Shown here: one piece after another, positions 17,021 to 23,901 of the stretch
Layout: each line of letters begins with the position of its first letter
Numbering within the stretch: position 1 is the stretch's first letter
Made by a program: the position numbers and the translations under genes
Assembly: GCF_900078685.2 (NCBI RefSeq)
Contig: NZ_LT546166.1
Span: 1,151,351 to 1,215,350, forward strand
DNA from: Mycolicibacter icosiumassiliensis
Lineage (GTDB): Bacteria > Actinomycetota > Actinomycetes > Mycobacteriales > Mycobacteriaceae
Length of the DNA stretch: 64,000 nt
Direction of reading: 5' to 3'
Notes under the pieces: model-generated
Database searches by the model: none
The model's input: the letters and a program-made list of their open reading frames with translations, nothing else
Told to the model about the DNA's origin: nothing

Positions 17021-17500
17021 CTATTCCTTTACAAGAGAGGCGCTTCCAGTGATTTCGGGCATCCGAGCTAGCAGGGTCAGCGCTTCGTCGATGACACCAA
17101 GCTCGCGTTGGGAGAAGTTGCGCTGCAAGGCATCGGCCAGCCAGGAATCGCGCAGCTGACGACTGCCTTCCAACTCCTCGACGGTCGCAGCGGTCAGCAC
17201 GATCAGCTGCCGTCGCCCGTCGTGCGGATCAGGCTCACGACGCACCAGTCCGCGTTCTTCGAGAACGGACACCACCACCGCCATGGACTGCCGTCGCACC
17301 TGCTCGGCGACCGCGAGATCACTCGTCGTCGCCGGGCCCTCATGCGAGAGCCGGCTGATCACCGAGATCTGTGACGGCGTCAGGTCGTGACTCTCGTAGG
17401 TCTCCTTCAGCCGGCGTCGTAACCGACTGACCAGAAGCCGCAACTGATACGCCGACCGGCTCGCGATGATCGACGGTTGTTCCACATCCACCGTTGCCAT
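17021..17500 (-). CDS. MarR-family transcriptional regulator of the LeuCD-like/lyase operon
   Basis: A 159-residue winged-helix regulator: LTPSQISVISRLSHEGPATTSDLAVAEQ, RRQSMAVVVSVLEERGLVRREPDPHDGRRQLIVLT with the wing, and a C-terminal dimer helix. It is the first gene of the operon. A large palindrome (17504-17533) covers the promoter just upstream, and a TAGCCT -10 box ends 6 nt before ATG 17500, so the mRNA is probably leaderless and autoregulated. The inducer is likely the substrate of the downstream enzymes. Confidence 0.88.
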   Translation of the reverse strand: MATVDVEQPSIIASRSAYQLRLLVSRLRRRLKETYESHDLTPSQISVISRLSHEGPATTSDLAVAEQVRRQSMAVVVSVLEERGLVRREPDPHDGRRQLIVLTAATVEELEGSRQLRDSWLADALQRNFSQRELGVIDEALTLLARMPEITGSASLVKE

Positions 17501-17503
17501 ATC

Positions 17504-17533
17504 GACAGGCTAAACTGCGCAGTTTATTCTGTC
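17504..17533. promoter_or_regulatory. MarR operator overlapping the operon promoter
   Basis: A 16-bp perfect palindrome, TAAACTGCGCAGTTTA (17511-17526), is enclosed by a second pair of arms, GACAG (17504-17508) and CTGTC (17529-17533). It overlaps the TAGCCT -10 element of the marR operon and is 3 bp from the marR start. This is a textbook position for MarR autorepression. Confidence 0.75.
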
Positions 17534-17579
17534 AATACTGTCGTCCCGCTGAGCGCCTGGAACGATCCGCCATGCCAAT

Positions 17580-17599
17580 GTCTACAATTCGTCTACACT
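17580..17599 (+). promoter_or_regulatory. mazEF promoter with direct repeats
   Basis: GTCTACA occurs at 17580-17586 and again at 17591-17597, one helical turn apart. The second copy contains the -10 box TACACT (17594-17599), which ends exactly 6 nt before the antitoxin ATG. This predicts a leaderless mRNA and autoregulation through the repeats. Confidence 0.55.
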
Positions 17600-17605
17600 G
17601 GCTCT

Positions 17606-17839
17606 ATGGCAGCAGAAACCACAACGGTTCGAGTCCGCCGCCCCGATTCTGAGCGGCTGCAATCTCTGGCCAAGGCTCGTCAATCCGCCGTCATCGACGT
17701 CGTGCACGCAGCGATCGACGCCTTGGAACGGCAGGAATTCCTGCGTGGGCTCAACGGGGATTATCAGCGCTTGCGTAACGCCCCAGAACTGTGGGAGCGC
17801 TACCTGGCCGAGCGTCGCGAATGGGACGCGTTGGCGTGA
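17606..17839 (+). CDS. MazE-type antitoxin
   Basis: A 77-residue antitoxin. ATG 17606 is chosen because the TACACT -10 box lies 6 nt upstream and the ribbon-helix-helix-like segment starts at once (TTTVRVRRPDSERLQSLAK). The C-terminal half (FLRGLNGDYQRLRNAPELW) is the usual toxin-binding tail. Its TGA overlaps the GTG of the MazF toxin gene, so the two are translationally coupled. Confidence 0.83.
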   Translation: MAAETTTVRVRRPDSERLQSLAKARQSAVIDVVHAAIDALERQEFLRGLNGDYQRLRNAPELWERYLAERREWDALA

Positions 17840-18171
17840 TTTGGCGAGGGGAGGTCTACTACGTCGACCTCGGCCAACCGGTAGGACGCGAGCCGGCCTT
17901 CCGCCGCCCGGCGGTGGTGGTGTCGGTCGATATTCTCAACAACGGACCGGGTGGTCTGGTAGTCGTCGTCCCGATCACGACCGCTGGTTACGGCCTGCGA
18001 AGCCATATCGAACTGGATCCTGAGGCCAGCGGGCTGGACCACACCTCATACGCGCGCTGCGACCAACTGCGAGTCGTCTCGGTCGAACGGCTGTCGTCTC
18101 GCCAGGGAATGATCGGCCCAGATCAAATGCCGGCCATTGACCAGGCTCTACGCTTTGTCCTCGATTTGTGA
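17836..18171 (+). CDS. MazF-type endoribonuclease toxin
   Basis: A 111-residue PemK/MazF toxin starting at GTG 17836. Visible family motifs: VIWRGEVYYVDLGQPVGREP with the R-G-E-V/Y strand, RRPAVVVSVDILN, VVVVPITTA and YARCDQLRVVSVERLS. These form the SH3-like barrel with the RNA-binding groove. MazF toxins cut mRNA or other RNA at short sequences. It forms an operon with the overlapping antitoxin gene. Confidence 0.88.
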   Translation: MIWRGEVYYVDLGQPVGREPAFRRPAVVVSVDILNNGPGGLVVVVPITTAGYGLRSHIELDPEASGLDHTSYARCDQLRVVSVERLSSRQGMIGPDQMPAIDQALRFVLDL

Positions 18172-18319
18172 TGCTCAGCTATGGGTATCGCATCATCGGA
18201 CGATGTGGCAGGGGAGAGGCGCTGACTGCTGGCTAGATCGCCACCGGCGGCCGGACCAGATCATGTATCGATCTGCCGTCAGCGTCCATGGCGCTAACGC
18301 CATCGACTAGCTCAGACGT

Positions 18320-18871
18320 TCACGCCAATGGCTCGGGCGTGAAGGTGACGTCGACACTGCCCACGGTCATCGTCACCTGCCCTTCCATCACCATCACCTG
18401 CGCCGAGACCCGTCGATCGACAGTCTGGGCCAGTTGCTGCACCGGTGCGTGCGGTATCTGCACCACCGACAGGTTCGGCAGCCCAGCCACTTTGGGGCCG
18501 ACGGTGCGCCACCAGGTGGCCACGCCGGCGGCGAACGGGAACAGCAGCACCTGGTCAGCCTGGCTGGCCGCCTTGCCCAGGGCGCGTTCGTCGGGCTGGC
18601 CGACGTTGATCCACTCCAGGATGCGGCCGGTGTAGTCGGCGAGCCGCAAGTCCGGTGCGCCAGGGGTGGACAGGCCCGCCCCGAACGCCAACTCACCGTC
18701 AACGTCGCTGAGTCGGTATGCGCGTAGACCAAATGCCAACAACCGCACCACCATCCGCTCATCGGTCTCACTGGGATGACGGGCCACGGTCAGCGTGTGA
18801 TCGGCGTAATAACCGTGATCGACATCTGAGACGCCGAGTTCGACTTTGAATACTGTTGCAGAAAGGGCCAC
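18320..18871 (-). CDS. YaeQ-family protein
   Basis: A 183-residue YaeQ-like protein with the PD-(D/E)XK-related fold. GTG 18871 is chosen because family members start with M-A-L-x-A-T: here VALSATVFKVELGVSDVDHG. ARHPSETDERMVVRLLAF is strongly conserved in the family. The cellular role is unsettled. It is followed on the same strand by no close gene; a small membrane protein gene ends 83 bp upstream of its start. Confidence 0.85.
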   Translation of the reverse strand: MALSATVFKVELGVSDVDHGYYADHTLTVARHPSETDERMVVRLLAFGLRAYRLSDVDGELAFGAGLSTPGAPDLRLADYTGRILEWINVGQPDERALGKAASQADQVLLFPFAAGVATWWRTVGPKVAGLPNLSVVQIPHAPVQQLAQTVDRRVSAQVMVMEGQVTMTVGSVDVTFTPEPLA

Positions 18872-18953
18872 GCCATAGTGTCCACCCAGGTGGCTGTCCA
18901 TCGAGCAGCGAGGCCGCATCGAGTGGTCAGGCCGTCGCGCTAGCCGTCGGAGT

Positions 18954-19163
18954 TCACGCAATGCTGCTGAAAACTGCCGCAACTAGCCCACCCAGGGTCA
19001 GCACGCCAACCATGACCGCGGCGTAGATCGCGCGGCGGCGTCGGTGTCGGCGCGCGCTGTCGATCGCCACAGCGATGATGACGAGGATCAACGCTGGATA
19101 GACCGACAGTCCGACTGTCAGCATCGCCGCTTCACCGGTGCTGGCCAGAGTCACTTCGTGCAT
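18954..19163 (-). CDS. small two-helix membrane protein
   Basis: A 69-residue protein with two hydrophobic segments (LTVGLSVYPALILVIIAVAI and YAAVMVGVLTLGGLVAAVF) separated by the basic loop SARRHRRRRAI. The layout is that of a small integral membrane protein. No family is recognised. Coding status rests on the two clean helices and the charge pattern. Confidence 0.5.
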   Translation of the reverse strand: MHEVTLASTGEAAMLTVGLSVYPALILVIIAVAIDSARRHRRRRAIYAAVMVGVLTLGGLVAAVFSSIA

Positions 19164-19400
19164 GCGGTGAGCCTACGGGTGGAACGGAAACATCTCGCCG
19201 TTGCTCGGAGCGGAAGGATCACCGCCCGGGCGCCGGAAGGCCAGAGTCATGATCTGCGCCGAACGCAGCTATTACTCATACGGCCCGCGCACGGAAAGGG
19301 CTGGCTGACTCCGGGACAGGATGGTCGGAGGTCAGCCCGGCGTCGGGGTTGCGGAGCGCTCTCGGGTGCGCTGCATCGCGGATAGTATGACGACGCGTAG

Positions 19401-19429
19401 GTGTACCACCGTATTGCAAGTGGTACACT
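19401..19429 (+). promoter_or_regulatory. vapBC operator and leaderless promoter
   Basis: GTGTACCAC (19401-19409) and GTGGTACAC (19420-19428) form a perfect 9-bp inverted repeat with a 10-bp spacer. The right arm contains the -10 box TACACT (19424-19429), ending 6 nt before the antitoxin ATG. A VapBC complex bound here would block transcription. Confidence 0.68.
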
Positions 19430-19435
19430 TTTGCC

Positions 19436-19699
19436 ATGCCAACAATCCGTCACCGTTTTCAAGTGACAGAGACCCCTCAGGTCGCCCGAGCGTTGGACCG
19501 GGCCGCTCAGCGCTGGCCGGGAGAGTCTCGCTCTAAGCTGCTGGTTCGCCTAGTGGAGGTCGGGGGCGCCATCCTTGAGCGCGAAACACATTCGGAAGAT
19601 CTGGCTCACCGGGAAGCTGTGCTGGCTAGCGCTGGCCGCTACGCCGAGGCGTTCGGACCTGATTATTTGGCAGACCTGCGAGCGGATTGGCCCGCGTGA
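19436..19699 (+). CDS. VapB-type antitoxin
   Basis: An 87-residue antitoxin with an N-terminal DNA-binding segment (RHRFQVTETPQVARALDRA, then SRSKLLVRLVEVG) and a C-terminal tail (GRYAEAFGPDYLADLRADW) suited to toxin binding. The palindromic operator and leaderless -10 box lie directly upstream. The stop TGA overlaps the GTG start of the PIN-domain toxin gene. Confidence 0.8.
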   Translation: MPTIRHRFQVTETPQVARALDRAAQRWPGESRSKLLVRLVEVGGAILERETHSEDLAHREAVLASAGRYAEAFGPDYLADLRADWPA

Positions 19700-20079
19700 T
19701 CGCGGTGGACGCGAGCGTCCTCATTGCCCATTTGAATCCGGCCGACGCACACCATCATGCGGCTACCGAAATTCTGCTGGCCGGTACCCCCGGGGACATG
19801 CTTGTACACACGCTCACGCTCGCTGAAGTCCTGGTCGGCGGCGTCCGTATCGGTCGCGGAACCTCGATGCGAAACGATCTGCAGGCGGCCGGCATCACGG
19901 TCGCGTCGCACGATGATGACGAGCCGCTCCGCCTTGCCGAACTTCGAGCGACTACCGGGCTGAAGTTGCCTGACTGCTGCGTTCTCGATGTCGCAATTCA
20001 CCACCGGGCAAGCCTTGCAACCTTCGACCGCGCCCTTGCCGACGTGGCTAGAAAACGTGGCGTTCCGGTCGCAGTGTGA
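19696..20079 (+). CDS. VapC-type PIN-domain ribonuclease toxin
   Basis: A 127-residue PIN-domain protein. GTG 19696 is chosen because it overlaps the antitoxin stop and yields the canonical N-terminus IAVDASVLIAHL. Metal-binding acids are visible: Asp5, Glu in TLTLAEVLVGG, and Asp residues in LKLPDCCVLDVA and ATFDRALA. VapC toxins cleave tRNA or rRNA with magnesium. Co-operonic with the upstream VapB-like antitoxin. Confidence 0.88.
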   Translation: MIAVDASVLIAHLNPADAHHHAATEILLAGTPGDMLVHTLTLAEVLVGGVRIGRGTSMRNDLQAAGITVASHDDDEPLRLAELRATTGLKLPDCCVLDVAIHHRASLATFDRALADVARKRGVPVAV

Positions 20080-20374
20080 TCCGACCGACGGGCAGCGGCA
20101 GTGCCTGGGCGGCGACGGCGGCAGAGGAGTGCAGCCTAAAGCCGTTGAGGCGCAGCAGAAAACGGCGAGGTTTACCGGTAGCCCGCCGTATTCGATTCCG
20201 CCGTATTCCCGACGTGTTCGACAAGGCCAGCGCTGCCCCGGGGCGGCACGCGAACCGGTGGTTGCTGCGGTCTATGCGGTATCTGGCCGATGGATGCATG
20301 CCCGGCGACGACGCCTCGGAGGGGGTTCGCTGCTGATCCGCCGCGAAATGTCTCACCGGTGATACGATGAACTC
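20080..20374. other. intergenic region between two toxin-antitoxin modules
   Basis: No convincing gene, RNA or repeat is seen here. Short open frames lack family motifs. The last part holds the promoter of the next antitoxin gene: -10 box TACGAT at 20363-20368, ending 6 nt before ATG 20375. Confidence 0.5.
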
Positions 20375-20614
20375 ATGGCCGAGGTGGTGACTGTTCGCGA
20401 CCTGCGCAACCACGGTGGGGAAGTGCTGCGCAGGGTGGAGCGGGGTGAGCGGATCGTGGTGACGCGCGATGGCGCAGCGGTGGCCGAACTGAACCCGCTG
20501 CCGCGTCGTAGCGCCGGTCCGGCTGAGCTGATTCGTCGTCGCCGGAACCTGCCGCATGTGGACGTAGACGTGCTGCGATCGGATGTGGACAGCGTGATGG
20601 ATTCATCGCTGTGA
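20375..20614 (+). CDS. Phd/YefM-type antitoxin
   Basis: A 79-residue antitoxin of the Phd/YefM group. The N-terminus VVTVRDLRNHGGEVLRRVERGERIVVTRDGAAVAEL is the standard DNA-binding fold of this group, ending in the beta hairpin. The C-terminal tail (VDVLRSDVDSVMDSSL) would wrap the toxin. A TACGAT -10 box lies 6 nt upstream of the ATG. The TGA overlaps the GTG of the next gene. Confidence 0.87.
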   Translation: MAEVVTVRDLRNHGGEVLRRVERGERIVVTRDGAAVAELNPLPRRSAGPAELIRRRRNLPHVDVDVLRSDVDSVMDSSL

Positions 20615-21036
20615 CGGGATCGGTCGATCAGTCAAGAGGGATGCTCGATACGTCAACGGTGATGATGCTTGGCCGGCTGACGGATCCGAGCGAGCTGCCA
20701 AATGAGTCCGTGATCAGTGCGATAACCCTCGCTGAGCTGTCCGTGGGGCCGCATGTCGCCCAGACCGACGCCGAACGTAGCGCGCGTCAACAACACCTGC
20801 AGCAAGCAGAGGCGGATTTCGAAATCCTTCCGTTCGACGCCGAGAGCGCCCGGGCGTTTGGGGGCGTCGCTGCTGCGCTGCGCACATCGGGTCGCAAGTC
20901 GGCAGCGCGAGCCTACGATGCGCTCATCGCCGCTAGTGCTGTCGCGCACGATGTGCCCTTGTACACGTGCAACCCTGGTGATTTTTCTGGGATACCCCAG
21001 CTGGACCTGCGTGTGGTCACGCACCCGGATCACTGA
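20611..21036 (+). CDS. VapC-type PIN-domain ribonuclease toxin
   Basis: A 141-residue PIN-domain toxin from GTG 20611, overlapping the antitoxin stop; ATG 20641 would start directly at the PIN core MLDTSTVMMLG. Acidic catalytic residues are in MLDTST, ITLAELSVGP and ARAYDALIAA, and the C-terminal YTCNPGDFSGI is typical. It is the last gene before the dif-like site and the transposon. Confidence 0.87.
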   Translation: MTGSVDQSRGMLDTSTVMMLGRLTDPSELPNESVISAITLAELSVGPHVAQTDAERSARQQHLQQAEADFEILPFDAESARAFGGVAAALRTSGRKSAARAYDALIAASAVAHDVPLYTCNPGDFSGIPQLDLRVVTHPDH

Positions 21037-21332
21037 TCAGTGCGCCATCTCGGAGTTGGCGCACCGTCGATCGTCTTACGAAAATCTGCTGAAAGCTGTT
21101 GGGCGGCAGCATAAAACGTCGTACTTGAATTGACATAATGTACGTTATCGGTAAAAAATCGGGCCTGGTGGGTCTGGGTGTTCCGGTGCACTGCCGCAAT
21201 CTTCGCTCTGCGCCCGAATCGCCGCCAGCAGCATCCGACGGCCGTTCATCGCACCCGTCGCGTTCGTGGCGCGGTCGTGGCGCCGGCTGAGCGGTGAATA
21301 CGCTGGCCGGCGCCATCCGGCACCGGTTCGGT
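21037..21332. other. gene-free stretch between vapC and the transposon
   Basis: No gene is supported in these 296 bp. The recognisable element is the dif-like site at 21128-21155. The last bases (21328-21332, TCGGT) are the probable left copy of the transposon target duplication. Confidence 0.5.
21128..21155 (-). other. dif-like XerC/XerD recombination site
   Basis: The core ACATAATGTACGTTAT is flanked by TTG on one side and CGGTAAA on the other. Two near-inverted arms (CATAA and TTATC) surround a 6-bp centre TGTACG, the XerC-centre-XerD layout of dif. On the minus strand it agrees at about 25 of 28 positions with the actinobacterial dif consensus as I remember it. The site is 177 bp from the left end of the transposon. 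Whether it is the chromosomal dif or an ectopic copy cannot be decided here. Confidence 0.6.
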
Positions 21333-21435
21333 TGTCCATTCTCATTGAATCTGGGGCACAATATGACCGTTGACCTGCGGTGCCCCGGATACAACGAGAA
21401 TTCTGGGCGGGGTATTTCTCATTGAAACCGGGGCA
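21333..21435 (+). repeat. transposon left end with three TniA-binding repeats
   Basis: Repeat copies: L1 at 21339-21358 (TTCTCATTGAATCTGGGGCA), an inverted copy at 21381-21400 (TGCCCCGGATACAACGAGAA) and L3 at 21416-21435 (TTCTCATTGAAACCGGGGCA). The terminus TGTCCA precedes L1. The inverted middle copy is unusual for a Tn7-type end. The following 230 bp up to the PGRS stop contain no gene. Confidence 0.78.
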
Positions 21436-21668
21436 AGTGCATCTCCGTCTCGGTTGTCTGGGGTCCGTCTTATGTTCCGGGCTTGAGTTGACTCGACGGT
21501 GAGCTGAGCGACAATCGTGGAGCTGCGCGGTTTGTTTTGAAGCCGGCTGTTATGCGCCTTTGCCGCTGACCCCGCCGATGCCATTGCCCATTGCCACCAG
21601 AGGGCGCACAGCGCGGTTAGCGCGGGCTCCGGAGCCGTGGCGGCGGAGGGCCCGTTAGCGGCGGGTGT

Positions 21669-23026
21669 TTACGGGCTGGCAGGGTTAGTCGGGGCGGCTG
21701 GTATGGGGAGTGTCAGCTGTGTTCCTGGGGTTCCGGGGGTTCCGGGCGTGCCGTCAGCGGCACCGTCGCCACCCGTGCCGCCGATTCCTTGTGTGTCGAA
21801 GCCGGTGCCGCCGTTGCCCCCGGTACCACCGGCACCGTCGCCGTTCGGGCCGACCTGACCGCCGTCACCACCGTTGCCGCCCGAGCCGCCGATGCCGCCG
21901 TTCCCGCCGTTTCCACCGACCCCGCCGGTGCCGCCGTCAGCGGCCCCGCCGGTGCCGCCGTCACCACCGGCACCGCTCTGCAAGGTGCCGGGAGGAGGCG
22001 GGGTGGGCAGGTTGCCATTGCCGCTGCCGGTTACAGACGTGGTGGGCAGTGTGGTGTTTCCGAAACCGGTGCCACCGGTGCCCCCGTTACCGCCGGCTCC
22101 TCCGGTGCCGCCGTCACCAGCACCGCCGCCACCGCCGCCCCGCCCGCGGCAGCACCGCCAGTGGCATCGACACCTGTGCCCCCATTGCCGCCGGCGCCGC
22201 CGATGCCGAACAATCTGCCACCGTGACCACCGGCGCCGCCGTCTCCACCAGTTCCACCGTGCGTTCCGGCGACACCAGCACCACCGACACCGCCAGCGCC
22301 ACCGTCACCGAAGGTATCGGCATCGCCGCCGGCGCCGCCGTCGGCACCAGCCCCGCCGACCCCGCCAGCACCACCATTGCCGAACAATCCGGCCGCGCCA
22401 CCGTCACCGCCAGCGACACCGGCCTGCGTTGAGGCCCACCCGCTGCCGCCGTCGCCGAACAACCATCCACCAGCCCCGCCAGTGGGATCAGCCGCGGTGC
22501 CGTCAGTGCCGTTGCCGATCATCATGCCCAGCCCCAGCGACTCGCTGAACTTGTTCAACGAGTCGTCAACACTCAGGCCGGTGGGACTGGCCATCCACCC
22601 CTCAAGCGATTGGTGCAACGGCAGGTACACGTCGTGTTGGAGCGCCTCGGCGGTCGGCACCGCCGTCACCGAATCACCCAGCCCGCCCGAGGAGTCCTCG
22701 GCGGCCAGTGCTGCCGCCGGATCAGCGGTGCTGCTGGCCGCAAGCGCGCCGGCTATCGTGTCGTCGTTGCCGGTCGGGTCGAAGCTCAGCCCGTCCCAGT
22801 TGCTCGGATCGAAGGCCGTGCCCCAGTCAGCGGGATTGAACAGGTCAACAAGCAGGTCATCGAAGTCCGCGCGTGCCACCGGTGCACCAGCCAACGGGGA
22901 CACGCCGAACGCCAAAAACGCCCCCACCGCCGTAGCGGCACCAACCACCCGTGGGCGATACTGGCGGCGCTCCCCGGCGCGGTAGTACCCGAATCGATTA
23001 CCGGTGTACCCAGCATCACGTGACAT
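21669..23026 (-). pseudogene. PGRS-repeat protein without a PE domain, frameshifted (transposon cargo)
   Basis: ATG 23026 follows a GGGAGG ribosome-binding site and lies inside the last codons of tniQ. The N-terminus has a basic stretch and a hydrophobic segment ending PVARADFDD, consistent with export. A unique region with LFNPADWGTAFDPSNWDG follows, then many GGxGG/GGAGG repeats of the mycobacterial PGRS type. Around 22131-22150 the repeats switch frame: the first frame stops at 22031, while the other continues as Gly-rich repeats to 21669, ending LTLPIPAAPTNPASP. There is no PE domain. One-base slippage or assembly error in a G-rich run would explain the shift. Confidence 0.78.
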
Positions 23027-23900
23027 AACCAGACCTCCCGGAGGCAAGCGGCGAACATCCCGTCAACGACAGCGCACCACGAACGTTTGGCATAGTATCA
23101 GCGTTGACCGATAGCGAAACCGCCGTAAACGGGTGCACCCACTGTTCGACAGGGGTGCTGTCGGTGTGTTGGGTGGCGGTGCGTTCGTTGATCCGATTGA
23201 TCAATAAAGCCACGGTTTCCGATCGCATTGGGCTGCGGGGTTCAAGCTGGGCACCAACGGTTAGCAATGTGGCAGCGATCGCGACCACCTCGGGGTAGGT
23301 CGACACGTGTGCGCGTATCCCATCCTGAAGAATCGCGGCTGCCGTGCGGTGCTCGGCATGCGCCCAGTAGGCCAGCATGTGTCGTGCGGCTCCGAACGCG
23401 GCGTGCAGGTCGGCGGCGGCGTGGCGATGTGCTAGACGGTGATGCGTGCGGGCCGCGCGAAGTACCGACGGCCGGTCCTGCAGGTCGACGTGATCGTCAA
23501 CAGCGTGCGCGGGTGGCCCGATCCAGCGTTGATGTCGGTGGCAGACGGTGACGTGTGCCGGCAGGTAGCAGTAGACGACGTCACGTATTCCTTTGCGTGC
23601 CATGCATCGTTGGCATAGCGGTCGGTGCAGATTCTGTTTGAGTGCGGCAGGGTCTCCAGCGAGGCCGCGTATACGGGCTTGGATCACCTGCTCAGCCTGG
23701 CCGCTGACGGTGGCCAACCAGTCGGAACGCGGCCGCTCACCGCATGATTCAGCAACATGGCCCCGAAGCGTGTGCAGGCCGATGTGGTTGGCGCGGGCCA
23801 ACCTGGCGGTGTAGGACGACGCGGCTTCCCACGCGAAGGGCGCAATCGTGCGCGGCAGTCGCTGGTGTGGTGCACGTGGCCAGGCTGAGGTAGCTGGCAT
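23016..23900 (-). CDS. TniQ-family transposition targeting protein
   Basis: A 294-residue TniQ/TnsD-family protein. The N-terminus has the family layout LPRTIAPFAWEAASSYTARLARAN. A zinc-finger set is visible, C96-x2-C99 and C120-x2-H123 in VTVCHRHQRW, which contacts target DNA or a target protein. It begins 1 bp after tniB ends and its last 11 bp overlap the start of the PGRS gene. TniQ proteins link target recognition to the TniB ATPase. No helix-turn-helix extension like TnsD of Tn7 is seen. Confidence 0.87.
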   Translation of the reverse strand: MPATSAWPRAPHQRLPRTIAPFAWEAASSYTARLARANHIGLHTLRGHVAESCGERPRSDWLATVSGQAEQVIQARIRGLAGDPAALKQNLHRPLCQRCMARKGIRDVVYCYLPAHVTVCHRHQRWIGPPAHAVDDHVDLQDRPSVLRAARTHHRLAHRHAAADLHAAFGAARHMLAYWAHAEHRTAAAILQDGIRAHVSTYPEVVAIAATLLTVGAQLEPRSPMRSETVALLINRINERTATQHTDSTPVEQWVHPFTAVSLSVNADTMPNVRGALSLTGCSPLASGRSGYVT

Positions 23901-23901
23901 G

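Noticed and set aside
20080..20374. Open frame of about 86 codons between the two VapBC-type modules
   Set aside because: No family motif, no ribosome-binding site or -10 box at its start, and overlap with the next module's promoter.
21869..22450. Possible CRISPR array in the repetitive stretch
   Set aside because: The repeats are short degenerate 9-12-bp Gly-codon units without constant-length spacers; they are PGRS coding repeats.
21637..22548. Pro/Ala-rich open frames on the plus strand across the PGRS region
   Set aside because: They are the complement of GGxGG repeats on the minus strand; the PGRS protein reading has an RBS, signal segment and natural C-terminus.
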